The notes under the pieces were generated by a model. It worked only from the letters and a program-made list of their open reading frames with translations, did no database searches and was not told where the DNA came from. A stretch of DNA of 64,000 nucleotides from Halotia branconii CENA392 (GTDB taxonomy: Bacteria > Cyanobacteriota > Cyanobacteriia > Cyanobacteriales > Nostocaceae), in the NCBI RefSeq assembly GCF_029953635.1, contig NZ_CP124543.1, positions 2,149,455 to 2,213,454 of the forward strand, written 5' to 3'. Position 1 is the stretch's first letter; every line of letters starts with the position of its first letter. Shown piece by piece: positions 55,038 through 63,638 of the stretch. The position numbers were made by a program, and so were the translations under genes.

Positions 55038-55688
55038 TTAACGAACGTGATCGCGTTTGTCAATAATTTCCACAATATTTTCATGGGTAGTTGTTCTATC
55101 GATATCTCGATTCATATTAGCAGCACGACTAACATCAGAACTGGAACTACGATTATCAGAGATGTCGTATACTTTCCACTCACGAATACCCCGATCGCTC
55201 AAAATAGAAGCAGCACGCTCAACTTCTTCTTCGTAACCTTCTATGGTCACTAAGTAATGTCCTTGAGATACGCTATTGCTATAAGTTCTTGCTTCCTCTT
55301 CAGGAATACCTAAACCAGTTAGAGCGCCTACTATACCACCTGCTGCCGCCCCAATACCAGCACCAGCTAAAGTAGTTGCGATAGTACCCGCTGCTAGAAA
55401 AGGCCCTGCACCGGGAACCAGCAAAGCTTCTAAACCTACAAGTAAGCCACCCAAACCTCCTAAGACAGTACCCGTCGTAGCCCCAATACCAGCTCCTTCT
55501 TGAGCTTCATTGTCACCACGATCTTTGACATCAGCCCCAGCAATTTGATCATTACGGTCTGTATCTTTAGCTAACACAGATACTCTATCCATCGAGAAAC
55601 CTGAGTTTCTAAGTTCATGCAATGCTTCTTCAGCTTGCTGTCGGCTAGAAAATGTCCCAATTGCGCGTTTATATTGTCGAGTTGCCAT
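55038..55688 (-). CDS. General stress protein (GsiB/YflT-like with glycine-zipper)
   Basis: A 216-residue protein. The N-terminal part (residues 5-45) is the YflT-type domain (RAIGTFSSRQQAEEALHELRNSGFSMDRVSVLAKD). A glycine-rich, hydrophobic middle (about 68-125, GAGIGATTGTVLGGLGGLLVG ..., AGAGIGAAAGGIVGALTGLG) resembles a glycine-zipper membrane insert. The end (YLVTIEGYEEEVERAASILSDRGIREWKVYD) is another ferredoxin-like piece. The ATG has a strong AGGAGG site. Homologues are induced by stress in bacteria; the role here is inferred. Confidence 0.85.
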   Translation of the reverse strand: MATRQYKRAIGTFSSRQQAEEALHELRNSGFSMDRVSVLAKDTDRNDQIAGADVKDRGDNEAQEGAGIGATTGTVLGGLGGLLVGLEALLVPGAGPFLAAGTIATTLAGAGIGAAAGGIVGALTGLGIPEEEARTYSNSVSQGHYLVTIEGYEEEVERAASILSDRGIREWKVYDISDNRSSSSDVSRAANMNRDIDRTTTHENIVEIIDKRDHVR

Positions 55689-55892
55689 TTTTCCTCCTTG
55701 CATAATTACAAATGTGCATATACATCAAGTAATTTTTGCAGTGATACTTATATTAGTTTCTCTATTAGCATCAAGGTATTCATCAATCCATAGGTTTAGC
55801 TTAAATCCATCAGAAGAGAGGGATTTATTAAAAATAATTGGCAATTGTTCTATTTTTAATGTGCTAAAAACTCAAGTTGAGTTGCCTGACTA

Positions 55893-56858
55893 CTAATTTA
55901 GTTCGCGGTGCGAAACTCCAGACATAAATAACAATGTACATTCCCAAACAAGGCGCGGTTGGGCGTAAACAAGTAAAGATTTACGTGCCTTTTCTAGCTG
56001 ATTGATAATTTCTGGTTGATGCCACTCCTGCCAATAAGATTGCTGGAGATAATCAACTAACCAAAGTTGCGCTTCTGTGTCTAAACTTTGATCAATTTGC
56101 TTGGCTAACTCTAAAGCGTTACGGTAAGATGCAGGCGCTTTTTTGAGGTCTTGGAGTAACTGAAAGGGAATTGCTTGTAATTGCTCATAAGATGCGATCG
56201 CACTTCCAGGACTACCAGCTGCTATATTCAAAATCGCCTGATGCTGCAAAATTTCCTCATGACCTGTTTGTGTCAGTACTTGAGTTAAAGACGATATATT
56301 TAAGCGATAAAAAGGAATACGTTGACAGCGTGACACCAATGTTGGCAATACAGCTTCACAAGAAGGTGCAATTAAAATCAAAGTTGCCTGTCCTGGTTCT
56401 TCCAGTGTTTTAAGTAAAGCATTCGCAGCGGCTTCAGCCATTGTTTGAATTTCTTCTAACACCACCATATTTCTTGGTGCTTCCAAGGGAGGACAGCTGA
56501 GAAACTCGGTAATTTCACGAATTTGCTCTAGCCTAATTACAGGTGGTGCTTTCCGCTTGAGTTTTTTCTCAGCCGCTTCCGCTGCCGTCAATCGTTGTCC
56601 TTGGTATTGATACGTCGGTTGCACCCATAACAAATCTGGATGGTTGCCTTGACGCAAACGATTTTGTAAAGAAGCTAAGTTACGCGTCTGTGCAGAAAAG
56701 AGCAATTCTACAAAACACCGTGCCGCTAAACTCCGGCCTACACCATCTGGCCCCACAAACAGATAAGCTGGAGCAACACGATTTTGCTTCACAGCTTGAG
56801 TCAATAATTCTATGGCTTGCTGTTGCCCTACCAGTGGTGTAAACGGGTCATTAGTCAT
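55893..56858 (-). CDS. holB: DNA polymerase III subunit delta prime
   Basis: A 321-residue clamp-loader subunit from the Met of MTNDPFTPLVGQQQAIELL. The AAA+ core has the degenerate Walker A (FVGPDGVGRSLAARCFVE), the Asn-Ala-Leu-Leu-Lys sensor region (EAAANALLKTLEEPG) and the SRC motif (VSRCQRIPF). It loads the sliding clamp during replication. The open frame extends 43 codons further upstream, overlapping ychF by 8 bases; that part looks like non-coding sequence and repeats, so I start at 56858. Confidence 0.92.
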   Translation of the reverse strand: MTNDPFTPLVGQQQAIELLTQAVKQNRVAPAYLFVGPDGVGRSLAARCFVELLFSAQTRNLASLQNRLRQGNHPDLLWVQPTYQYQGQRLTAAEAAEKKLKRKAPPVIRLEQIREITEFLSCPPLEAPRNMVVLEEIQTMAEAAANALLKTLEEPGQATLILIAPSCEAVLPTLVSRCQRIPFYRLNISSLTQVLTQTGHEEILQHQAILNIAAGSPGSAIASYEQLQAIPFQLLQDLKKAPASYRNALELAKQIDQSLDTEAQLWLVDYLQQSYWQEWHQPEIINQLEKARKSLLVYAQPRLVWECTLLFMSGVSHRELN

Positions 56859-56979
56859 TAACAGTAAACAGTGATAACTGATAACTGACTTAATTATGAC
56901 ACTATGCCCCATGACGACAGTTGCTACAAGTTGGCAGAGCCGCCCAACGCACTGCTTTCCCCATGCCCCATGCCCATAA

Positions 56980-58071
56980 TCAAACATTAAACCTAAATAA
57001 CATCACATCCCCTTCTTGCACAATATATTCTTTACCTTCACTACGAACTAAGCCTTTTTCTTTTGCCCCATTCATAGAACCATGAACTACTAAATCTTTG
57101 TAGGCAACGGTTTCTGCACGAATAAATCCCCGCTCAAAATCAGAGTGAATCACTCCTGCTGCTTGAGGTGCAGACATTCCAGCGTGAATTGTCCAAGCAC
57201 GAGTTTCTTTGGGGCCAGAAGTGAAATATGTCCGCAAACCCAAAAGAGTATAAGTAGCACGAATTAAAGATTTCAAACCACCTTCTTTGACACCCAAAGA
57301 TTCTAGAAAATCAGCTTTATCCGCCTCTGGCAATTCCACCAATTCAGCTTCTACTTGAGCAGAAACTATCACCACTTGAGCATTTTCTTGAGATGCAATT
57401 TGCCTAACTTGTTCGACAAAATCATTACCCGTCGCTAAGTCATCTTCAGACACGTTAGCGGCATAGATAATTGGTTTATTCGTAAGTAGTTCTAATCCCT
57501 TAATAATCTCTGCTTCTTCTTCATCCAAGCTTACCTGGCGCACCGATTTACCTTCATTTAAAGCCGCAGCTAATTTTTCTAAGACTGTGATTTCAAACTG
57601 TGCATCTTTGCTAGTGCGGGCTTGTTTACGAGTGCGGTCAATGCGGCGCTCAACTTGTGCTAAATCTGATAAACCCAGTTCCAAATTAATGATTTCAATA
57701 TCTCGCGCTGGGTCAACAGAACCAGCAACATGAATAATATCGTCGTTTTCAAAACAACGCACCACATGAACAATCGCATCAACTTCCCGGATGTGGGATA
57801 GGAATTGATTTCCTAATCCCTCACCTTGGCTTGCACCTTTGACCAAACCGGCGATATCTACAAACTCAACACGCGCCGGGATAATTTGTGCCGAACCGGC
57901 AATTTCAGAGAGAACATTTAAGCGCTCATCCGGTACTGCGACAACGCCGACATTCGGTTCAATCGTGCAAAAAGGGAAGTTAGCAGCTTCAGCTTTGGCG
58001 TTAGCCACTACAGCATTAAATAAAGTAGATTTTCCGACGTTGGGAAGTCCGACAATTCCGGCTCTTAGCAT
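56980..58071 (-). CDS. ychF: Redox-regulated ATPase YchF
   Basis: A 363-residue OBG-family P-loop protein. The G1 motif is GLPNVGKSTLFNAV, switch and G3 are FVDIAGLVKGASQGEGLGN, and the non-canonical G4 (NVSED) explains ATP over GTP preference in YchF. A coiled-coil insert and the TGS domain at the end (AWTIHAGMSAPQAAGVIHSDFERGFIRAETV) complete it. It binds the ribosome and is linked to stress and translation. Immediately upstream on the same strand is a proline-rich open frame. Confidence 0.96.
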   Translation of the reverse strand: MLRAGIVGLPNVGKSTLFNAVVANAKAEAANFPFCTIEPNVGVVAVPDERLNVLSEIAGSAQIIPARVEFVDIAGLVKGASQGEGLGNQFLSHIREVDAIVHVVRCFENDDIIHVAGSVDPARDIEIINLELGLSDLAQVERRIDRTRKQARTSKDAQFEITVLEKLAAALNEGKSVRQVSLDEEEAEIIKGLELLTNKPIIYAANVSEDDLATGNDFVEQVRQIASQENAQVVIVSAQVEAELVELPEADKADFLESLGVKEGGLKSLIRATYTLLGLRTYFTSGPKETRAWTIHAGMSAPQAAGVIHSDFERGFIRAETVAYKDLVVHGSMNGAKEKGLVRSEGKEYIVQEGDVMLFRFNV

Positions 58072-58114
58072 TTTGGATTTTAGATTTGGGATTAGACTAG
58101 ACTACAAAGATAAT

Positions 58115-58312
58115 TCAAACAGGTTCAGGTATCGGTTGAGGAATAGGCCCTGGAACCGGTTGAGGAATAGGGCTAGGTATTGGTTCTGGTGCAGGTCCTG
58201 GTATGGGTTGGGGAATTGTTGGCCCCGGTGTAGGTTCAGGAGTGGGTAAGGGATTTGGTTCAGGATTGGGAATTTGTGGATCTGGGATAGAAATAGCATT
58301 GAGATCAATCAT
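58115..58312 (-). CDS. Proline-rich small protein or leader, 43 bases upstream of ychF
   Basis: A 65-residue open frame after MIDLNAISIPDPQIPNPEPN, built almost only of Pro-X pairs (IPQPIPGPAPEPIPSPIPQP and alike). About 27 prolines are present. The stop lies 43 bases before the ychF start. A second frame of the same repeat DNA is also open (58102-58308), so openness alone is weak evidence. No ribosome site is evident. It may be a poly-Pro leader that stalls ribosomes (EF-P dependent) or just repeat DNA. Confidence 0.4.
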   Translation of the reverse strand: MIDLNAISIPDPQIPNPEPNPLPTPEPTPGPTIPQPIPGPAPEPIPSPIPQPVPGPIPQPIPEPV

Positions 58313-58570
58313 GGTAAGTCTAATCTAAATTGTTTGACTTTCCCAAGCTAGATGAAAATTAGAACTTTTGACATCTCCCCAAATAACTATACCTGTTTAA
58401 TTCTTTGATTCTGGGCATTAGTTTTTTATTTTACTTTGTCTGTTATGCTTTCAGATGTTCGGGTGGCGTAACCTGTGAGTTTCGCCAGCAGAGTTGATCA
58501 GTTATTATCAACTAGGTGGATAATTAACGCGATCGCATCTTCATTTAGAAAGAGACTCTACAATAAAAAC

Positions 58571-58828
58571 TTAGGCAATTGCTAAATCATAATGTAAAAC
58601 TAAGATTTCATCTGCTTTGAAAGTAGCCATTGCATATTCACAACCTTGGGTATCAGCAAACTCGACTAAATAATAATCTTCTTGTTGCTCATACACATCT
58701 ACAATTGTTCCAACTTGTCCAGTTGGTAAGTTTTCGATAGCATTATAATCTTCTTCCACGAGTTGTAATCTCTCAATTGGAATAGCTTTGAGGGTAGCAA
58801 CAATATCCAAAAGTTTAGCTTTTTTCAT
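58571..58828 (-). CDS. DUF4926 family protein
   Basis: An 85-residue protein. The tail part ENLPTGQVGTIVDVYEQQEDYYLVEFADTQGCEYAMATFKADEILVL matches DUF4926, a small SH3-like beta fold often beside DUF6883-type or toxin-antitoxin genes. The first 30 residues are a helical segment. No partner gene is adjacent. Function is unknown. Confidence 0.8.
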   Translation of the reverse strand: MKKAKLLDIVATLKAIPIERLQLVEEDYNAIENLPTGQVGTIVDVYEQQEDYYLVEFADTQGCEYAMATFKADEILVLHYDLAIA

Positions 58829-58852
58829 TGAAAATAGCGGTTTTCTTATAGA

Positions 58853-58954
58853 TAAAATACACTACTCTAGCTCCCAGTCCCTAGTCCCTAGCCCCTAGCC
58901 CCTAGCCCCTTTTTCTTACTGGAGTATATTGCATACAAACGAGAAGCACTATGT
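58853..58954. repeat. Dispersed repeat with CCCTAGC heptamers
   Basis: AAAATACAC/T ... CTAGTCCCTAGCCCCTAG ... TTTTTCTTACTGGAG ... GAGAAGCACTAT matches 46086-46164; here the central CCCTAGC unit is repeated four or more times. It lies just upstream of the decarboxylase gene. Confidence 0.7.
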
Positions 58955-59002
58955 ACCCTAACAAACTTCAAATTTTCTTGTTTGTGATTCATTCTTTCAA
59001 AA

Positions 59003-60463
59003 ATGCTCAATCAAAACCAAACACCCTTGTTAGATGCCATACAAGCCTGTATAAACCATCCTCACGCACCTTTTTATACCCCAGGGCATAAAAGAGGTAA
59101 AGGAATTTCTCAATCTTTGGCTGATTTGCTTGGTAAGGCTGTATTTCGTGCTGATTTAACAGAGTTAGCAAATTTAGATAATTTGTTTGCACCCCAAGGC
59201 GTAATTCAAGAAGCGCAACAACTAGCGGCGGAAGCTTTTGGGGCTTCACAAACATGGTTTCTTGTCAATGGTTCTACTTGTGGAGTTGAAGCAGCGATTC
59301 TGGCTAGCTGTCGCCCAGGCGATAAGATTATTCTGCCTCGAAATGTACATTCTTCTGCGATCGCTGGCTTAATTCTTTCTGGTGCTATTCCCGTTTTTCT
59401 TAACCCTGAATACGACGCAGTTTTAGATATTGCCCACAGTATTACGCCAAGCGCTTTACAATCTGCGTTAACACAGCATCCAGAAGCAAAAGCAGTGTTA
59501 GTAGTTTATCCAACATATTACGGCGTTTGTGGAGATTTAAGAGCGATCGCTCAAATCACCCATCAATATAATATTCCTTTACTTGTAGACGAAGCACACG
59601 GCGCGCACTTTGCTTTTCACCCCGAACTACCTACCTCCGCTTTAGCCGCAGGTGCAGATTTGACCGTACAATCCATTCATAAAGTACTCGGTGCAATGAC
59701 ACAAGCATCGATGTTGCATGTCCAAGGCGACAAAATAGATATTGACCGAGTACATAAAGCCTTGCAACTCTTGCAGTCTACTAGTCCTAGTTACATACTT
59801 TTGGCTTCTTTAGATGCAGCACGTCAGCAAATGGCATTATCTGGAAAACCGTTGATGTCTCGGACTTTGCAGCTTGCAGATATAGCAAGCCAGAAAATTA
59901 GTCAGATTTCCAGGTTATCAGTTTTAGAAATGCCTTCATCTGAGTTTGTGGCTTTAGACAAAACACGATTAACTGTTAGCGTTTCTGGTTTAGGTTTATC
60001 CGGATTTGAGGCTGAAGAAATTTTAGATGAAAAATTAGGCGTTACTGCTGAATTTGCGTCATTGCAAAATCTTACTTTCATTATTAGTTTGGGCAACACT
60101 CAAGCTGATATTGATCAATTGATACAAAGTTTCACCACCCTTGCCCAAGTATATCGCCAAACTAACTTGACTGTAAAAAACCCAATTTTGCCCAACCTAT
60201 TCAGTAACTTCGAGTATTCTGGGCAAATTTCTCCCCGTGAAGCTTTTTTTGCTAACAGTGAGACTTTACCATTAGAACAGACAAGCGATCGCATCTGTGC
60301 TGAAATTGTTTGTCCTTATCCTCCAGGGATTCCTATCTTAATGCCAGGAGAAATAATTACTAAAGAATGTTTAGCATATTTGCAACACATTCAAGTGATG
60401 GGTGGATTTATTAGTGGTTGTACAGATAGTAGTTGCAAAACTTTTAAAGTTGTTAAACATTAA
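59003..60463 (+). CDS. Orn/Lys/Arg decarboxylase family protein
   Basis: A 486-residue PLP enzyme of fold type I. The N-terminus HAPFYTPGHKRGKG and the core FLVNGSTCGVEAAI, PRNVHSSAIAG, VYPTYYGVCGDL, LVDEAHGAHF (Asp196) and SIHKVLGAMTQASML (PLP Lys227) are diagnostic. The end has GEIITKECLAYLQ. It may be an arginine or lysine decarboxylase for polyamine synthesis; the shorter cyanobacterial type lacks the wing domains of E. coli enzymes. The substrate is not decided by sequence here. Confidence 0.9.
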   Translation: MLNQNQTPLLDAIQACINHPHAPFYTPGHKRGKGISQSLADLLGKAVFRADLTELANLDNLFAPQGVIQEAQQLAAEAFGASQTWFLVNGSTCGVEAAILASCRPGDKIILPRNVHSSAIAGLILSGAIPVFLNPEYDAVLDIAHSITPSALQSALTQHPEAKAVLVVYPTYYGVCGDLRAIAQITHQYNIPLLVDEAHGAHFAFHPELPTSALAAGADLTVQSIHKVLGAMTQASMLHVQGDKIDIDRVHKALQLLQSTSPSYILLASLDAARQQMALSGKPLMSRTLQLADIASQKISQISRLSVLEMPSSEFVALDKTRLTVSVSGLGLSGFEAEEILDEKLGVTAEFASLQNLTFIISLGNTQADIDQLIQSFTTLAQVYRQTNLTVKNPILPNLFSNFEYSGQISPREAFFANSETLPLEQTSDRICAEIVCPYPPGIPILMPGEIITKECLAYLQHIQVMGGFISGCTDSSCKTFKVVKH

Positions 60464-60587
60464 TTTTATTCTTGAGATTTAAAATATTATTTTGCTGTCT
60501 TCATTAACAGCATTAACTAATAATTACTAGTATAACAAATGCTGAAATATGCTAATACCAAGTTGAAGAATGATCGCTACGATATAG

Positions 60588-60660
60588 GTTGGATTGAAGA
60601 ACCAAACCAACGCCTCAAAGCCTTGCATCTGCTGGGTTTAACTTCGTTCTACCAACCTAT
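60588..60660. repeat. Dispersed repeat related to window start
   Basis: ACCAACGCCTCAAAGCC followed by CATCTGCTGGGTTTAACTTCG is the inverse of a related unit at about 41-110. The copy at the window start differs at several positions. Confidence 0.65.
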
Positions 60661-60705
60661 GCATATACTAATAAGTACAAGATGTGTGATGAATTTATTC
60701 TAAAG

Positions 60706-61500
60706 CTATACAGGCAAGTTTAAATTCGCCGCGATCGCATCTAAGTAAGGTTGAAAAATTGCCAGATTTTCCAGCTTTTCAAATTTACCAGTTACAGAGC
60801 CAGGATCAAAAGCTGTATTAATTACGTAAAGTGCTGTACCATCAAAAGCTACATGACCTATATGTTGTTCTTGAACTCCACCTTCTTGTTTGAGTCCTAC
60901 AAATCCATAGCGCAGTCCTTGAAGCTTACCAATTTGTAGTTCTTGTGGTGGGTAGGCTGAGAAAATAATCTTTTTACCATAGCTACTTTGACGATCTTTT
61001 GCCAAAGTCGTATCTAAGTCTGCAACCCAATTTTTGAGTGCTGTTAACACTTGATTTTGGTATTTGGGGCTTTGGTAGTCTATCTTTGAACCAAGTGGAA
61101 TCCCACTTGCAATTAGATTCTTTTGGAAATCGGGATTATTGTTTACTGGATAAATTCCGACTTCAATAGTACCGAGAATTTCCCCTTGAGAAGATACGCA
61201 TAATAGAGGGGCATTTCCCTGACAAGGAAAAACTTCCCAGCCATTTGGGGCTGAAGTTGTCCCCAATATTTTTTTCCAAATATTTTCTTCTACAGGAGTA
61301 GGAGTAATTGCGGGAGTTGTTTGAGAGGAATTGCCTACAGTCGGCTTGACTACAGAATTGGGTTTTTCTACTTTTGTAGAAAACTGGGGAAGAACAAATT
61401 TTGCTCCCAGTGGCATCACAACCAGTAAAATAGCACCAAGCAAAAGATGATAAACGCGCAACATTTTTCTTGAAAATCCCAAGCCAGAGTTTGCAGACAT
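60706..61500 (-). CDS. Membrane-anchored hypothetical protein
   Basis: A 264-residue hypothetical. An uncleaved signal-anchor (MLRVYHLLLGAILLVVMPLGAKFVL, about residues 13-37) is followed by a Pro/Thr-rich linker (about 45-68) and an extracytoplasmic domain of about 190 residues with two cysteines (PCQGNAPLLCVSS). No catalytic motif is seen. It resembles cyanobacterial conserved hypotheticals but I name no family. It lies downstream of a minus-strand signalling gene. Confidence 0.65.
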   Translation of the reverse strand: MSANSGLGFSRKMLRVYHLLLGAILLVVMPLGAKFVLPQFSTKVEKPNSVVKPTVGNSSQTTPAITPTPVEENIWKKILGTTSAPNGWEVFPCQGNAPLLCVSSQGEILGTIEVGIYPVNNNPDFQKNLIASGIPLGSKIDYQSPKYQNQVLTALKNWVADLDTTLAKDRQSSYGKKIIFSAYPPQELQIGKLQGLRYGFVGLKQEGGVQEQHIGHVAFDGTALYVINTAFDPGSVTGKFEKLENLAIFQPYLDAIAANLNLPV

Positions 61501-61686
61501 ACCATTACTAAGATACGGGAAAAAGGGAAAGGTAAAGGGGGAAAGGTTTGGTTTTATTATTTTAATGATTGGTTTATGGATTGAATTTGATTAGACAGCA
61601 TACGGCTCAACTCCATAGCTTGGTTATAAAGTTTTGTATAAGTTGGTTGCTCTAAATAGCCCACTTCTAGCGCTACTCTCAAAAGG

Positions 61687-63390
61687 CTACGAACTTCTCC
61701 CTTCCCCCTTCCCTGTGCCCCTCTTCGGTAAGCTAACTATAAATTTAGTTCCTTGCCCTACCTGACTGTATAAGGTAATGTTACCGCCATGCAAGTCTAC
61801 GCAAGCTTTAGAAATTGCTAGCCCTAAACCTGTTCCAGGAATTGTATCAACGTTGCTTGCACGACTGAAAGATTGAAATAAGTTTTTTTGATCTGCGATT
61901 GGTATCCCTATCCCTTGATCTTGGATGGAAAACACCACCTGTGATTCTTTACCGATGAGGTGAAACTTGATCGCGCCACCATCTGGAGAGTACTTAATTG
62001 CGTTAGACATTAAGTTAACAAAGATTTGCTGTAAAAGTCCGCGATCGCCCCAGAAGCCTTTGGTATTACCAGTGACTTGAAAAATTAACTCGTGATGTTC
62101 ATCCACTGTCTCTCGTTCTTGTTCAATCAACTCAGAGAAAAATTGCAGCAAATCCAGGGGAACTGGCTTAAATTTAGTGTTGTCCAATTCAAATTGGTTA
62201 ACCAAAAGCATATCATCCACGAGTTTGGACATATACCTAGCTTTATGCTCAATAATTCCTAAAAATCTCTGTTGTCTAGACTCATCTAATTGCTGGCTGT
62301 GGTTTACCAAAGTTGATGCAGCTGCCAGAATTGAAGTTAAAGGCGTTCGACATTCATGGGAAACTGTACCAATGATTTGGGATCTAAATATATTGAGTTG
62401 CTGTTCTTTGACTAAAGCTGCTTGAGTTTGGGCTAATAATTCCGCTTGTTGGATAGCGATCGCTAATTGTATTGATACTTCATAAAGCATGTCCACATCA
62501 TCATGTTGCCATTGTCGCTCTCCTAAACTGTGTTGAGCCACCAATAAGCCCCAAAGCTTCGGCGTTGGGTTGCCGTTATTACTAATATTAATCGGAACTA
62601 CTAAATTTGCTTCAGTATTAAATTGCTCTTTAAGAGTGACACAATTACTTAAACCAACTTCATAAATATAAGAAATAGGAATCTGAATATTAGACAAAGA
62701 CAAAGTAGACAAGTTAGGAGAAATTTCTGTTTGTCCTTTTGTTTTTAAACCCCAGTTCCCAGTACCTACGCAATTCTCCAAAGCTAAAGTGCAACTTGAC
62801 TCCATTGAAGAGGCGACTATCTTACCAGTCATATCTGAAGCGAATTTATACACTATCACGCGCTCACATTGCAGAAGTTGTTGTACTTCTGCTACAGCAG
62901 TGTTCAAAATTTGCTCTAAATTCAAAGACTGGCGAATCCTTAGCGCAGTTGTGGCTATAAGGCGTTGTCGCTCTTGAGTTTTGTTGAGTTGGGCTTGCAG
63001 GTACGATTGCTTGATGGCGTTGCGGACTGCTATTTGCAATACATCTGGTTTCAGGTTTTGCTTGACCAAATAATCTAAAGCACCTCGTTTCATGGCTTGC
63101 ACTGCGAGTTCTTGATCACCACGCCCAGTTAACATAATCACGGGTACGGCAGTCTCAAATATCTCCTGCTTCAGTTTATCGAAGAGTTCTAACCCACTTA
63201 AATCAGGTAGACAAAAATCAAGCAGAATAGCATCGCAGTGATTTTCTTGACATAGGGTCAGGGCATCTTCTGCACAGTCAGCCTCCAAAATATTGTAAGA
63301 CTGATGCGGATCTCGTAAAAGATGTCGCCGATAGATTTTTCGATCTGCTGCACAATCATCAATGATGAGTAGCGTCCGTATGTCCAACAT
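61687..63390 (-). CDS. Hybrid receiver-GAF-histidine kinase with CBCR-like GAF
   Basis: A 567-residue cytosolic protein. A receiver domain (1-122) has Asp58, Thr88 and Lys110. Residues about 145-325 form a GAF domain of the cyanobacteriochrome/phytochrome-like type (LLQCERVIVYKF, and LVVPINIS, LWGLLVAQH). In the bilin-attachment area it has AGLSxCH-like EVGLSNCVTL: the Cys is kept (Cys250) but the following His is Val. A HisKA domain has His345 (TVSHECRTPLTSIL) and HATPase_c follows (GTGLGLAISKACVDLHG). The upstream gene is a CheY/Rcp1-like receiver, so the two likely form one pathway. Confidence 0.88.
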   Translation of the reverse strand: MLDIRTLLIIDDCAADRKIYRRHLLRDPHQSYNILEADCAEDALTLCQENHCDAILLDFCLPDLSGLELFDKLKQEIFETAVPVIMLTGRGDQELAVQAMKRGALDYLVKQNLKPDVLQIAVRNAIKQSYLQAQLNKTQERQRLIATTALRIRQSLNLEQILNTAVAEVQQLLQCERVIVYKFASDMTGKIVASSMESSCTLALENCVGTGNWGLKTKGQTEISPNLSTLSLSNIQIPISYIYEVGLSNCVTLKEQFNTEANLVVPINISNNGNPTPKLWGLLVAQHSLGERQWQHDDVDMLYEVSIQLAIAIQQAELLAQTQAALVKEQQLNIFRSQIIGTVSHECRTPLTSILAAASTLVNHSQQLDESRQQRFLGIIEHKARYMSKLVDDMLLVNQFELDNTKFKPVPLDLLQFFSELIEQERETVDEHHELIFQVTGNTKGFWGDRGLLQQIFVNLMSNAIKYSPDGGAIKFHLIGKESQVVFSIQDQGIGIPIADQKNLFQSFSRASNVDTIPGTGLGLAISKACVDLHGGNITLYSQVGQGTKFIVSLPKRGTGKGEGRSS

Positions 63391-63638
63391 AGAAGTATGA
63401 GGATCGGGGAGCTATATAGATCCCTTTTATCCAGATTGTGTTTTTATTGCATAATTCTAAAAATAATATAAAATAAGTATAAATAAAATATAATTTCTTT
63501 ACTAATCCTAAAGCGATACTCAGTAATAGCAAAAATCAAGGACAAATCAATAGACACAGCAATGCACACAGAAAAATTTCTCTGCGTCTTTAAGTCTTCC
63601 TTGTTTGTCTACTGCTTCATCGACAAAAAATCAACAAA
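63391..63638. other. Intergenic gap between regulator and hybrid kinase
   Basis: AT-rich gap of 248 bases with no gene; a CTGCGTC-containing repeat-like stretch occurs near 63580. It could separate two transcripts of the same operon. Confidence 0.4.

Noticed and set aside
56859-56987. Longer N-terminus for holB
   Set aside because: It would overlap ychF and reads like repeat DNA (ATGCCCCATGCCC); the Met at 56858 begins the conserved part.
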